From: JBDRNO01 sp043811005
Lineage (GTDB): Bacteria > Bacteroidota > Bacteroidia > NORP154
Length of the DNA stretch: 64,000 nucleotides
Assembly: GCA_043811005.1 (NCBI GenBank)
Contig: JBDRNO010000145.1
Coordinates: forward strand, 1 to 64,000
Reading direction: 5' to 3'
This document shows positions 51,480 through 60,793 of this stretch, piece after piece. The notes under the pieces were generated by a model. That model ran no database searches. It was not told where the DNA came from and worked only from the letters and a program-made list of their open reading frames with translations. The translations under genes and the position numbers were made by a program. How positions within the stretch are numbered: position 1 is the first letter of the stretch; each line of letters begins with the position of its first letter.

Positions 51480-52748
51480 CTACTCATAATCACCGGCATT
51501 AAAACTAACCTTCAACACGTGAATATGCCCCTTCACCTCATAAGTAACCCCAAACCCGTACAAATCACAAATCTGCTTAACTATTGACAGCCCAAGTCCT
51601 GTCGAATCCTCCGCTTTGCTCTGCTTTGCAAATTTTTCAAACATCAGTTCAGCAGGTGCTTCTAATCCCTCACCCGTATTGGCAATCTCAAGCGTTGAAT
51701 CAACCATTTTAATATTAATTAATCCGCTCTTTATATTATGTCTAACTGAATTTTGAATCAAGTTATTTATCAGTATTTCTGCCAGCACAGGGCTCATTTG
51801 AATCTCTAACGGCTCTTTAAATTCTTTAGACAATTTAATGTATTTAGAATTGATTTGTTCCGTATAGCCATCTGATACATCTTCAATCAATGATATTAAT
51901 TTCACATTCTCAACGTCTGTAAACTGCCTGTTCTCTATTTTTGAAAGCAGCAATATGGATTTATTCAGCTTTGAAAGCTGGGCTGCTGTATCATTAACAC
52001 TCTGGATTAGCTCCATCTCTTTTTTAGTTAAATTGTCATACTGTATCAGTTCCTCTAATGTAGCATTAATTACAGCCAAAGGTGTTTGTATTTCGTGCGA
52101 TACATTATCAATAAACTGCTTCTGGTTCTTATAATCATTTTGTATTCTAAACATCATATCACCTGCAACCTTGTTCAATTCATTAAATTCCTCAATTGCT
52201 GTATCATTAAATGCAATTTCCCTTTTATCATCCAGTTTATATCTTTTCAACTTATTAAGTATATCATAAAAAGGGTCCCACAAACTTTTTGAAATTCGCC
52301 TGTTAATAATCACAAAGCAAAGCGTCAGCAATCCAAACAATAAAACTCCTATGATAATGATCCCGTATATCAAATCATCCGATTCAACCAGCGACCTGCT
52401 TATAATAATTTCATAAAACTCACCTTTTACCATAATTGAACCATACAACTGCCTGTACGGTTCTTCTTCTTCCTCAATAGGGTCATAAATGGAAATATTC
52501 CTGAATTGGTCTTGAATATACCTGTTTTTAGAGATTTCCTTTATGTGATATTCTTTCATCAGGTTAGAAGGAATACTCTCCGATTCTTTTAATTGACTGG
52601 TAACCTCCTCTTTTTCCGCTAAAAGCGATTCCTCTACCTTTGCAGTTATTATCCATACCAGCAAATAATAAAAAATACATGCACATACAATAAATACAGG
52701 AATAGCAATTGAAAGGTACAGTTTGGTTGTTTTATTCAGTAATTTCAT
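51480..52748 (-). CDS. Sensor histidine kinase, OmpR-class partner
   Basis: 422 aa. Two membrane helices (about 13-35 and 126-148) flank a periplasmic loop of about 90 residues; a HAMP-like linker follows. Then come HisKA with H-box FIDNVSHEIQTPLAVI (about residue 220) and HATPase with N-box LINNLIQNSVRHN, G1 LEIANTGEG, F-box MFEKFAKQSK and G2 STGLGLSIVKQI. The kinase is complete. Its ATG overlaps the response-regulator stop (TAATG), so the pair is translationally coupled. The signal is unknown; the neighbouring lipoprotein and acyl-carrier-like gene hint at an envelope or lipid signal (inference). Confidence 0.95.
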   Translation of the reverse strand: MKLLNKTTKLYLSIAIPVFIVCACIFYYLLVWIITAKVEESLLAEKEEVTSQLKESESIPSNLMKEYHIKEISKNRYIQDQFRNISIYDPIEEEEEPYRQLYGSIMVKGEFYEIIISRSLVESDDLIYGIIIIGVLLFGLLTLCFVIINRRISKSLWDPFYDILNKLKRYKLDDKREIAFNDTAIEEFNELNKVAGDMMFRIQNDYKNQKQFIDNVSHEIQTPLAVINATLEELIQYDNLTKKEMELIQSVNDTAAQLSKLNKSILLLSKIENRQFTDVENVKLISLIEDVSDGYTEQINSKYIKLSKEFKEPLEIQMSPVLAEILINNLIQNSVRHNIKSGLINIKMVDSTLEIANTGEGLEAPAELMFEKFAKQSKAEDSTGLGLSIVKQICDLYGFGVTYEVKGHIHVLKVSFNAGDYE

Positions 52749-53422
52749 TATGTAATAAATTTATACCCGATTCCGTAAATATTTTTTAAATAATTCCCGC
52801 ATCCCTTATCAACAAGTTTTTTTCGCAGGTTTTTTATTTGCGCATAAATAAAATCGTACGAACTTGCCATATCCATATAATCCCCCCACAGCCGCTCTGA
52901 AATAGAACTTTTTTTTACCACTCTGTTCTTATTGGTAATCAAATATATTAATAGCTCATATTCCTTTGGTGTTAAAACCACCGGTTCGTCATTCACATAA
53001 ACACTGTGTGAATTCAAATCAATCTTAATCTCGTTATGTTTAATAATATTAGACCCCTCAAAACATTTCCTGCGTATCACCGCCTTTACCCGTGCATTCA
53101 GTTCTGATAAATGAAACGGCTTTGTCAGGTAATCATCACTGCCCAGTTCCAACCCCTTTATCTTATCATCCAGCGCATCCTTTGCCGAAATAATGATTAT
53201 GCCCGTTTTCTTATCCTTTTCTTTCAGTTCCTTAATCAAATCCAGCCCGCTGCCGTCTGGCAGCATTATATCAACTATCACGCAGTCATACTCATTCAAA
53301 TAAATCTTTTCTGAAGCATCCCCATAATCCACTGAAATATCACATACATAGTTCTCCCTCTTAAAGTAATTCAATATAGAATCCAGCAGCTTTTTTTGGT
53401 CCTCTACTATTAAAATTTTCAT
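52748..53422 (-). CDS. OmpR/PhoB-family response regulator
   Basis: 224 aa. The receiver domain has acidic pocket near residue 8 (IVEDQKKL), phospho-acceptor Asp in CVIVDIMLPDGSG, Thr/Ser in IIISAKD and Lys in LTKPFHLSEL. The C-terminal winged helix reads VVLTPKEYELLIYLITNKNR ... SERLWGD ... YLKNIYGIGYKFIT. It acts as a DNA-binding output of the coupled kinase, probably on this block and its neighbours. It starts 11 bp after the acyl-carrier-like gene. Confidence 0.96.
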   Translation of the reverse strand: MKILIVEDQKKLLDSILNYFKRENYVCDISVDYGDASEKIYLNEYDCVIVDIMLPDGSGLDLIKELKEKDKKTGIIIISAKDALDDKIKGLELGSDDYLTKPFHLSELNARVKAVIRRKCFEGSNIIKHNEIKIDLNSHSVYVNDEPVVLTPKEYELLIYLITNKNRVVKKSSISERLWGDYMDMASSYDFIYAQIKNLRKKLVDKGCGNYLKNIYGIGYKFIT

Positions 53423-53433
53423 ATCTGTATCAA

Positions 53434-53679
53434 TTAATTATTTTCATTCAGCGCTTTCTCAACATAAGCAACCGCATCCCCAACCGTATGCAGCCCTTTC
53501 GCATCTTCATCTGTAATGGAAATATTAAATTCAATCCTAAGCTCAAGGATAAGATCTATAATATCAAGATTATCCAAACCCAGATCATTTCCAAGATTTA
53601 ATTCAGGCGTGATCTTGCTTTCATCTATATCAGTTATTTTCGCAATAATCGCCTTTACTTTTTTTTCTATATCTGTCAT
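53434..53679 (-). CDS. Acyl-carrier-protein homolog lacking the phosphopantetheine serine
   Basis: 81 aa, the normal size, with ACP-like helix pattern (KVKAIIAKITDIDESKITPE, then LNLGNDLGLDNLDIIDLILE). In true ACPs the helix II start is Asp-Ser-Leu, and the Ser carries 4'-phosphopantetheine; here it reads D-N-L (codon AAT), so it cannot be loaded in the usual way. The rest of the fold (FNISITDEDAKGLHTVGDAV) is intact. It sits between a lipoprotein gene and the response regulator with 11-bp gaps on each side, an operon of six genes. It may be a protein-binding adaptor or a regulatory decoy. Confidence 0.8.
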   Translation of the reverse strand: MTDIEKKVKAIIAKITDIDESKITPELNLGNDLGLDNLDIIDLILELRIEFNISITDEDAKGLHTVGDAVAYVEKALNENN

Positions 53680-53690
53680 AACTGTTAAAA

Positions 53691-54203
53691 TTAAAATTTA
53701 ATTTTATTAAACCTTGCTTTCTCCGAAAACACCCCCTCACTTAACATCCTTTCCAATTCAGCTTTGCCCGGGTTAATAATATAACCCTCTATTTTCCCTG
53801 TATCAGAAGTAGAATACACCTCCTTTACATTGGTAATTTTTTTCAACATTTCTATTTTCACTGCATTATCACCATCAATCGCCCATAAAAGCAAATCATT
53901 GCCCTTTACTTCACCCACAAGCAATCTCCACAAACTATCTCTCCTCTCATTCAAAAAATAATAATTACCCCCCTTTTTTAGAATCAGATTTTCCGACAAT
54001 TCCCCCTCTTTATAATCCTCATACCTGAATGATATATCATTAATCACCAGGGTATCGTTATTCTTATCAACATAACTTCCCTGCAAATTCCCCGGAAACA
54101 TCTTTTCACTACCCGTTCCCGGTGGTTGAGGTTCAGCAAACCAAACTTCAGTGCAAGAACATATTAAAACAAATAAAATCAAATATAGTATTGACTGTTT
54201 CAT
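53691..54203 (-). CDS. Lipoprotein, first gene of the two-component operon
   Basis: 170 aa. The lipoprotein signal (ILYLILFVLICSC) places the lipid Cys at residue 17. The mature part is mainly beta (GNLQGSYVDKNNDTLVINDI, YYFLNERRDSLWRLLVGEVK) without a family I recognise. It begins the operon ahead of the ACP-like protein, regulator and kinase, so it could be a surface sensor or effector of that pathway, by position only. Confidence 0.65.
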   Translation of the reverse strand: MKQSILYLILFVLICSCTEVWFAEPQPPGTGSEKMFPGNLQGSYVDKNNDTLVINDISFRYEDYKEGELSENLILKKGGNYYFLNERRDSLWRLLVGEVKGNDLLLWAIDGDNAVKIEMLKKITNVKEVYSTSDTGKIEGYIINPGKAELERMLSEGVFSEKARFNKIKF

Positions 54204-54346
54204 TTTAAAAAAAGTTAAAACACAAATTAAACAATCAATACTGTAGAAAATTTGAAATTCTTTTCAAGAAAAAAACAATAAATTGCAAAATTTCAATATT
54301 TCTACAGAATCACATTTTATCTTTATCTCAAATTAAATTTATTATT

Positions 54347-54568
54347 ATGAAAAAATTAGCTTTAATCACATTGGTAGCATTTGCCTTTGCATCATGTGAT
54401 ACCATAACCGAAAAATCTAAAGAAAACGAAGAAGAAGTCGTAATAGAGGTCAAAGAAGAAGCAGGAAAATTGCCTGAAAAGATAGAAGAACAAAAGGCAA
54501 TAAAAGACACCACAGCCAATGCCCCGGCTGATACGGTAAAACAAGAGGCAAAAAAACAAGAAAATTGA
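54347..54568 (+). CDS. Small acidic/lysine-rich lipoprotein
   Basis: 73 aa. The signal LALITLVAFAFASC ends at a lipid Cys, and the mature part of about 55 residues is almost all Glu/Lys/Ala/Thr (EKSKENEEEVVIEVKEEAGK ...), a charged helical or disordered tail. It resembles small surface lipoproteins of Bacteroidota. It is divergent from the two-component operon, with a 143-bp gap. Start ATG 54347 is well placed before the signal. Confidence 0.75.
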   Translation: MKKLALITLVAFAFASCDTITEKSKENEEEVVIEVKEEAGKLPEKIEEQKAIKDTTANAPADTVKQEAKKQEN

Positions 54569-54680
54569 AATTCCAAACCACAATGCTCTTATGTAATTCT
54601 TTTATCGTTTTTTAGGAATAAATTTTTGAATTTTAGATAAAAGACATTAGTTTTGTCATGACAATAATGTTCCGGCATAT

Positions 54681-54883
54681 TTTATACGTATCGGAATTTC
54701 AATGTCTATGGCTTGATAATTACTAATTTTATTATATTTCACATATTTTTGGAGTCGGCAGGCCACAGTCAGCAGTCCGCAATTTTCATTTTTGCCGACT
54801 GAGGATTGCCGACTGCCGACTATTTTTAATAATGCACAAATATTAGATTAAAACTTTTTTAATAAATTTACGAAGTTAAATTC
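54681..54883 (-). repeat. Composite intergenic module, second split copy
   Basis: The right half, TTTATACGTATCGGAATTTC then AATGT (54681-54705), matches the reverse complement of 5376-5400 with one substitution. The left half is at 54859-54883 (ACGAAGTTAAATTC end). They are separated by 153 bp holding the GTCGGCA inverted repeat. The remaining gap between 54569 and 54938 shows no gene. Confidence 0.65.
54752..54823. repeat. GTCGGCA heptamer inverted repeat
   Basis: The left arm (AGTCGGCAGGCCACAGTCAG and on) and the right arm (GAGGATTGCCGACTGCCGAC and on) pair imperfectly around a short AT-rich loop. Each arm is built from GTCGGCA-like heptamers, as in lipB at 7788-7815. Confidence 0.75.
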
Positions 54884-54938
54884 TTAATGACATTTGCCGG
54901 GATATTTATAAATATTTAACCTAAAAAATCAAAGAGCT

Positions 54939-56162
54939 ATGAAAAAAATTTACTTATCATTAACAGCAACACTGGTTAGCTGTATTTTTATGGTTAATTG
55001 CAGTTACGCTCAAATAGCGAGTTTTTGGGCGAGCAGTGGATGTAATGCTACCGACACAGTTACATTCTCAAATTACTCTTCAGGAGCAACTACGTATTTT
55101 TGGGATTTTGGCGATGGCGGAACATCTACTCTTATGAATCCGACACATAACTATTCAAGCGCAGGCATATACAGTGTTATGCTGGTTGCTGCTGATATAG
55201 ATTCTGATACATCAATACAAGATGTAATAGTCCCTGCCGGACCTTATTCCATTTCCGGACAAGCTACGATTGATAGTGCAGGCGCAGAGAATGCACTGAT
55301 TACACTTTATTATGATAACGGTAGTGTGGGTCAGTGGACAGTGTTAACAACAACATACGCTGATTATATGGGCTATTATTATTTTGATGGGGGATTATTA
55401 CAGGGAAATTATATCATAATGGCTGACCCTGATACTCTAATGTACCCGAATGCAATCCCTACTTATTACATGTCAACACACAGGTGGGATTTAGCAGAAG
55501 TAGTTAATGCCGGCTGTTATGATGAGATATCATCTGCAAATATTTCTATAGTTAGCTTACCGCCATTGACCGGAACATCAGACCTTTCGGGCACAATGCA
55601 AGCTGCTGTAAAAAAAGCCGATCCGGTTCCCGGGGTAAATATATCATTAGAGCAGGTGCCCGGGAGCGTTGTTGCATCGGATAAAACTGACAACGATGGC
55701 AACTTTTCGTTTACCAATGTACCTCAGGGAAATTTTACTCTTCGCGTAAGCATACCCGGAATGGAAATGACATCAACTTATAATATTGACCTGACTTCTG
55801 ATGATTCTACTATTGCAGGGCTTGATTTCGCAGTGGGAGATTCAACAATTATTGCCACCGGTCCCGGATCTACAGGAAAAGAAATAATCATTGCCAATTT
55901 GTTCAATATCAAAATTTACCCAAATCCATATAAGGAATTCACAACTTTTGAATATACCCTGGAAAAAGAGAATAGTGTAACCATTGAGGTGTATAATATG
56001 TTGGGTGAGTTAGTTTTCAGCGAGCAGGAAAAAGGACAGGCAGCCGGAACCTATAAGACAAGATTCAGCGCCAAAGAGTTGGGAGAAGCACCGGGAGTAT
56101 ATACCGCAAAAATAAAGGTAGGCAATAACGTGTATTCAACTTCGCTTCTGGAGCTTAGATAG
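54939..56162 (+). CDS. Secreted PKD-domain protein with T9SS type A sorting domain
   Basis: 407 aa. A signal peptide (TATLVSCIFMVNCSYAQ) is followed by one PKD domain (about 27-110; TTYFWDFGDGGTSTLMNPTH), two beta-sandwich segments of the carboxypeptidase-regulatory or SdrD-B type (ISGQATIDSAGAENALITLY; VPGVNISLEQVPGSVVAS ... DNDGNFSFTNVPQGNFTLRV) and a type A C-terminal domain (IKIYPNPYKEFTTFEYTLEK ... YSTSLLELR). Predicted T9SS-exported surface protein. A strong terminator follows. Confidence 0.88.
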   Translation: MKKIYLSLTATLVSCIFMVNCSYAQIASFWASSGCNATDTVTFSNYSSGATTYFWDFGDGGTSTLMNPTHNYSSAGIYSVMLVAADIDSDTSIQDVIVPAGPYSISGQATIDSAGAENALITLYYDNGSVGQWTVLTTTYADYMGYYYFDGGLLQGNYIIMADPDTLMYPNAIPTYYMSTHRWDLAEVVNAGCYDEISSANISIVSLPPLTGTSDLSGTMQAAVKKADPVPGVNISLEQVPGSVVASDKTDNDGNFSFTNVPQGNFTLRVSIPGMEMTSTYNIDLTSDDSTIAGLDFAVGDSTIIATGPGSTGKEIIIANLFNIKIYPNPYKEFTTFEYTLEKENSVTIEVYNMLGELVFSEQEKGQAAGTYKTRFSAKELGEAPGVYTAKIKVGNNVYSTSLLELR

Positions 56163-56190
56163 GTATAGAGATAACATAAATTTTGTAAAA

Positions 56191-56214
56191 ACGCCTTCTT
56201 TGGAGGCGTTTTTT
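56191..56214 (+). terminator. Rho-independent terminator
   Basis: The stem ACGCCTTC/GGAGGCGT (one G-T wobble, loop TTT) has A residues before and six T after, 28 bp past the T9SS-protein stop. Confidence 0.9.
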
Positions 56215-56334
56215 ATTTGTTCATATAGACAAAACAGGTTCTTTTTATATTTAACTCAACTCTAAATAATTTCTTTTTTTAATCAAATTACAAAGTTATG
56301 TTCTTATTTTAGCAAGCTATAAATACTGCGAATA

Positions 56335-59300
56335 GTGAAACGTTTATTTTATATATCATTGGTTTTTCTGCTTTTTTCCGGAGGAATATTGTCTCTGAAA
56401 ACATCTTTTTCGCAAACCTACAATTTTGATAACTTTTCGGTGGAAGATGGTTTGGTGCAAACCCAGGTTCTTTCAATATGCCAGGACAGCAAAGGATACA
56501 TCTGGTTCGGGACGAATAGTGGGGGAATAAGCATCTATGACGGCAATAAATTCAGCTCTCTTACTAAATCAGACGGATTGGTGGATAATGTTGTATACTC
56601 TATTATTGAGGGAAAAAACGGCAAAATGTTCATTGGCACTACAGGTGGTTTAAGTGTATATGACGGACATGGTTTCACAAATTATACGGAAACTGATGGG
56701 CTTCCGGATAATATGGTATTTGCTGTGCTGGAAGATGCGGAAAACAATATCGTTTGGCTTGCTACCACAAAAGGTATTGCAAAACTTGTAGAAGGAAAGA
56801 TAGAAATGTTTGACGGAGGCCCGGCACTGAATGATGTTCACGTATTTACTCTATATAAAGATAAGGAAGGCAATATTTGGTTTGGTACTGTAAATAAGGG
56901 AGCTATTAAATATGATGGGAAGAGTTTTACTGTTTTTAATACCGAAAAAGGACTGACCCATTCTTTTGTATGGACAATTATTGAGGATAAGGATGGCAAT
57001 ATTTGGGTTGGAACTATAAAAGGTCTTAACATCATAAACAAAAATAATAAAGTAGAGGAAATAAGGATAAATCAAGCAGAATCTCAACGGACAATCACAT
57101 CTTCAACATTATCAAAAGACGGAGATCTTTGGTTTGGAACTAAAGTGGGGGCTGTTTTCTATGATGGCAGTACGTTCAAAAATTACAGGGAGCAAAACGG
57201 GCTTAGTACTAATGATATATGGTCAATAATGCAAGACAGGGAGGGCAATATATGGTTTGGAACTATGGGAAAGGGAGTTGTTAAATTCAGGTATAAAGGA
57301 GAAGTGTTTAAAAATTATAGCCGGAAGGATTCCCTTCCTAATGATATGATTCATGTCATTTTTGAAGACAGTAAAGGGGATTATTGGCTTGGTTCCGAAT
57401 CAGGCATTGCCAAGATGACAAACGGGCAAATTAAGGTATTTACCAGAAAGAACGAGGATAATATTAATCTGGGAATTGCCACTAATACATATTCCGTTGC
57501 AGAAGACCGTTCGGGAAATCTGTGGTTTGCAACAAGAGGTAGTGGCTTGTTCAGATATGATGGTTCTGATTTCAAAAAATACACCATAAATGATGGATTG
57601 AATGATAATCTTGTCTATTCTATTCTGATTGACAACAAAGGAACAATGTGGTTTGGTACTGCAAAAGGGGTATCAAAAATGGAGAATGGTGAAATATCTG
57701 AATTTGGAGAGATAACAAAAATAAATATTTGGACAATATTCCAGGATAAAGAAAATAATTATTGGTTTGCCACTGAAAAAGGTGCATCAAAATATGACGG
57801 TACGAGCATGCAGTATTTTACCGGCAAAGACGGTTTTGTTGATGATAGGGTGCTGACAGTTTTGCAGGATAACCAGGGATATTATTGGTTTGCAACCGAT
57901 GAAGGTGTATTCTGCTACGATTCAAAAAAATTCAAAAAAATCAGTCAGGATGACGGATTGAGCTTCAATAAAATTTACCTGCTGGTGATGGACAGGAATG
58001 GAGACCTGTGGATAGGAACAACCAAGGGCCTGGACAAATTAGATGTGGAAGCTTATCATTCAAGGAATGAGATTAAACTAATCCATTATGGCAAAGATGA
58101 GGGCTTTATCGGTTTGGAGTGTAATAGTAATGCCGGCTATAGGGACAGTAAGGGACATTTGTGGTTTGGTACGGCAAAAGGGGTAACCATCTTTAATCCC
58201 GATTTGGAGACAACCAATACAGAGGAGCCATTAACAAGCATTACCAATATCCGCCTGGAATTTGAGGATTTTGATTGGACAGAATTTTACGATACGATTG
58301 ACCTGGTAACGAAACTACCCGTGAACCTTACACTTCCCCACAATAAAAATCACCTTACGTTCGATTATATCGGTGTGAGCATGACCATTCCAAAAAAGGT
58401 GAAATATCAGTACAAACTGGTTCCGTTAGAAGATTATTGGCTACATGCAACCGATAAAAATGAAGCCGTTTATTCTCATATTCCTCCGGGGGAATATACA
58501 TTTATGGTAAAGGCGATGAATAATGACGGGCTTTGGAACAAGCAGCCGGTAGAGTTTCTTTTCAGGGTCCTGCCTCCCTGGTATCAAACGTGGTGGTTTT
58601 ACACGCTTTGTGTTGTAGTTGCATTTGCCGGTGTTTATTCTTTTATAACAATAAGAATGCGTAATCTTCAAAAACAGAAAAGAGTGCTGGAGGAGAAAGT
58701 GCTTAAAAGAACAGCAGAATTAAGGAAAGAAAAGGAAAAAGTGGAGCAGAGTAATATAGAAATTAGTAAAAAGAACAAGATCATTGAGACAAAGAACAAA
58801 GACATCACCGATAGTATCGCTTACGCCAAGCGCATACAAGAGGCAATTCTTCCCTTGGACAATGAAAGATTGCGGCATTTTCCAGAATCATTTATTCTTT
58901 TTAAACCTAAGGATATTGTAAGTGGTGATTTTTATTGGCTTACTAAAAAGGATGAAATTGCAATCATAGCAGCAGCGGATTGTACAGGACACGGGGTTCC
59001 GGGTGCATTTATGTCAATGATCGGCAATTCACTATTAAATGAAATAGTAATTGAAAAAGGTAATACCAAACCGGCAAAGATATTAGATGCTATGAAAGAG
59101 GGTATTATCAATGCCTTGAAGCAAAAGGGCGAATCCGGTGAACAAAAAGATGGGATGGATATTGGGCTACTCGCTTTGAATTATTCAAAAAATACTGCTG
59201 AGTTTGCCGGGGCATACAACTCCTTGCTCCTGGCAAGAAAAGGCGAGCTGGAAGAAATAAAAGCTGATCGTATGCCCATAGGAATTTTCGAGGATGATGG

Positions 59301-59577
59301 CGGAAAAAGATTTACTAATCAACTTATTGAACTCCAAAAAGGAGATACCCTTTACATTTTTTCTGATGGATATACAGACCAGTTTGGGGGTCATAAAGGG
59401 AAAAAATTTAGGAGCAATCGATTTAAACAACTGATTCTTGACATACAACCCATGAGTATGGATGATCAAAAGGCATGTTTAGATAAAACAATAGAAGACT
59501 GGAAAGCTCACAATGACCAGGAAGGCAACATTTACGAGCAGTTGGATGATATATTGGTGATAGGTGTCAGGGTTTGA
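56335..59577 (+). CDS. Two-component-propeller sensor with SpoIIE-type phosphatase output
   Basis: 1080 aa. GTG start at 56335 and signal peptide (FYISLVFLLFSGGILSL). Periplasmic region: about 13 regulator-propeller repeats (units like DSKGYIWFGTNSGGISIYDG and DREGNIWFGTMGKGVVKF) forming two seven-bladed propellers, then a Y_Y_Y domain (about 660-745; HLTFDYIGVSMTIPKKVKYQ). One helix (WWFYTLCVVVAFAGVYSFIT, about 752-771), a coiled coil, then PP2C/SpoIIE (about 850-1080) with metal ligands in SGDFYWLTK, ADCTGHGVPGAFMS, DGMDIGLLAL and FSDGYTDQFGG. The architecture couples an outer signal to a serine phosphatase, probably for an anti-sigma antagonist. Confidence 0.92.
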   Translation: MKRLFYISLVFLLFSGGILSLKTSFSQTYNFDNFSVEDGLVQTQVLSICQDSKGYIWFGTNSGGISIYDGNKFSSLTKSDGLVDNVVYSIIEGKNGKMFIGTTGGLSVYDGHGFTNYTETDGLPDNMVFAVLEDAENNIVWLATTKGIAKLVEGKIEMFDGGPALNDVHVFTLYKDKEGNIWFGTVNKGAIKYDGKSFTVFNTEKGLTHSFVWTIIEDKDGNIWVGTIKGLNIINKNNKVEEIRINQAESQRTITSSTLSKDGDLWFGTKVGAVFYDGSTFKNYREQNGLSTNDIWSIMQDREGNIWFGTMGKGVVKFRYKGEVFKNYSRKDSLPNDMIHVIFEDSKGDYWLGSESGIAKMTNGQIKVFTRKNEDNINLGIATNTYSVAEDRSGNLWFATRGSGLFRYDGSDFKKYTINDGLNDNLVYSILIDNKGTMWFGTAKGVSKMENGEISEFGEITKINIWTIFQDKENNYWFATEKGASKYDGTSMQYFTGKDGFVDDRVLTVLQDNQGYYWFATDEGVFCYDSKKFKKISQDDGLSFNKIYLLVMDRNGDLWIGTTKGLDKLDVEAYHSRNEIKLIHYGKDEGFIGLECNSNAGYRDSKGHLWFGTAKGVTIFNPDLETTNTEEPLTSITNIRLEFEDFDWTEFYDTIDLVTKLPVNLTLPHNKNHLTFDYIGVSMTIPKKVKYQYKLVPLEDYWLHATDKNEAVYSHIPPGEYTFMVKAMNNDGLWNKQPVEFLFRVLPPWYQTWWFYTLCVVVAFAGVYSFITIRMRNLQKQKRVLEEKVLKRTAELRKEKEKVEQSNIEISKKNKIIETKNKDITDSIAYAKRIQEAILPLDNERLRHFPESFILFKPKDIVSGDFYWLTKKDEIAIIAAADCTGHGVPGAFMSMIGNSLLNEIVIEKGNTKPAKILDAMKEGIINALKQKGESGEQKDGMDIGLLALNYSKNTAEFAGAYNSLLLARKGELEEIKADRMPIGIFEDDGGKRFTNQLIELQKGDTLYIFSDGYTDQFGGHKGKKFRSNRFKQLILDIQPMSMDDQKACLDKTIEDWKAHNDQEGNIYEQLDDILVIGVRV

Positions 59578-59580
59578 TTC

Positions 59581-59640
59581 GATGGAATGTTGGAATGTTG
59601 GAAAGATGGAATATTGGAAAGATGGAGTGTTGGAATGATG
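59581..59640 (-). repeat. 8-bp minisatellite, left flank, TTCCATCA units reversed
   Basis: About 7.5 tandem units of an 8-bp motif (GATGGAAT, GTTGGAAT, GATGGAAA) directly before the MORN-repeat gene. The same units occur in opposite orientation at 61200-61304. Confidence 0.85.
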
Positions 59641-59662
59641 ATTAATGTAATTTAAAGTTTAA

Positions 59663-60793
59663 ATGAAACGGTTAACCTTCCTAATATTCATTGTACCAAT
59701 GCTTGCTTTGGGACAAGAAAAACGTGGATACATTGACGAAAATGGATGGAAACAAGGAGTTTTCAAGGAATATTATTCTAATGGAAATGTAGAATTTATT
59801 CGAACATATAGAAATGATACTTTAAATGGCTTTTTAGGGTGTTATCACAAAGATGGCAGCAAGAAAAGTGAAGAATACCGAAGAAATGGAGAAATAGATA
59901 GTATTTGCATTGAATACTACTATGGAAGCAATATAGTGGAAAAGAAAAGTTTTTATAAATCGGCAAAAAAAAATGGTGAATTTATTTACTATTATGAAAG
60001 CGGGAAGATCAGTTACAATGCAACTTTTCAAAATGACACTTTAGTTGGTAATGAAACCTATTTCTTTGAAAATGGAAAAATTCAAGCTTCAGGAAACCGA
60101 AGAAATGGAACATGGAAAGCTTATTGTTCCAATGGACAATTAACATTAGAACAAAAATTCAGAAATAGCAGATTAGTTGGTGAAACAAAACTATATGCTG
60201 ATGACGGTAAATTATTGATTCCAACTTTTATTAAAGAGAAAGAAATTAAATCAGACACTTCAATTATTAATGAAACAGACTTAAAAGTGTTCATCTTATT
60301 TGACCAGTACAACAAAAAAGACAGATTACTTAAATTTAGAGAATCTTTGTTCTATGGTGCAAAAGTTTGTAAAAAAGAAAATTTAATAATACAGATAGGC
60401 AGAGAAATTTTTATTGTAAAAAGAAATGGAGTAGAAATTCATGAAACTTTAGAGGTGAATTGTGAGAATGAAATTGAAACCAAAAAGTATGGTATTAACA
60501 GAGAGGTCAAGGAATTACCAAGTGGTAAAAGGGATGTCAAATACGTAAATGAAAAAATAATTCATAAGATTGGATTGGGAAATCTGGAAGTAGAAAGAAA
60601 ACGATTGAAATGTGATGATACCGGGACAAATCCTATAACAATTTATAGAAACGGAAAAAAATTAGAATTCAAAGAAATTGATAACTTGCAATTCTTTGAA
60701 TTTGACACGGATTCAAACGGGAAAAATGAACTATATGTATTAACATATCGAAGCTGTAGCGGTCTTTTGAGAATTTATAAAATAGATGAATAA
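59663..60793 (+). CDS. Secreted YwqK-like MORN-variant repeat protein
   Basis: 376 aa. A signal peptide (TFLIFIVPMLALGQ) is followed by MORN_2-type repeats (about 25-185; units such as GVFKEYYSNGNVEFIRTYRN, GEFIYYYESGKISYNATFQN and TWKAYCSNGQLTLEQKFRN) of the kind annotated YwqK, named antitoxin in one toxin-antitoxin system but widespread otherwise. The C-terminal half of about 190 residues is unrelated, mixed beta, and I cannot assign it. Its stop overlaps the start of the four-helix-bundle gene by 8 bp, so the two are translationally coupled. Confidence 0.82.
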   Translation: MKRLTFLIFIVPMLALGQEKRGYIDENGWKQGVFKEYYSNGNVEFIRTYRNDTLNGFLGCYHKDGSKKSEEYRRNGEIDSICIEYYYGSNIVEKKSFYKSAKKNGEFIYYYESGKISYNATFQNDTLVGNETYFFENGKIQASGNRRNGTWKAYCSNGQLTLEQKFRNSRLVGETKLYADDGKLLIPTFIKEKEIKSDTSIINETDLKVFILFDQYNKKDRLLKFRESLFYGAKVCKKENLIIQIGREIFIVKRNGVEIHETLEVNCENEIETKKYGINREVKELPSGKRDVKYVNEKIIHKIGLGNLEVERKRLKCDDTGTNPITIYRNGKKLEFKEIDNLQFFEFDTDSNGKNELYVLTYRSCSGLLRIYKIDE

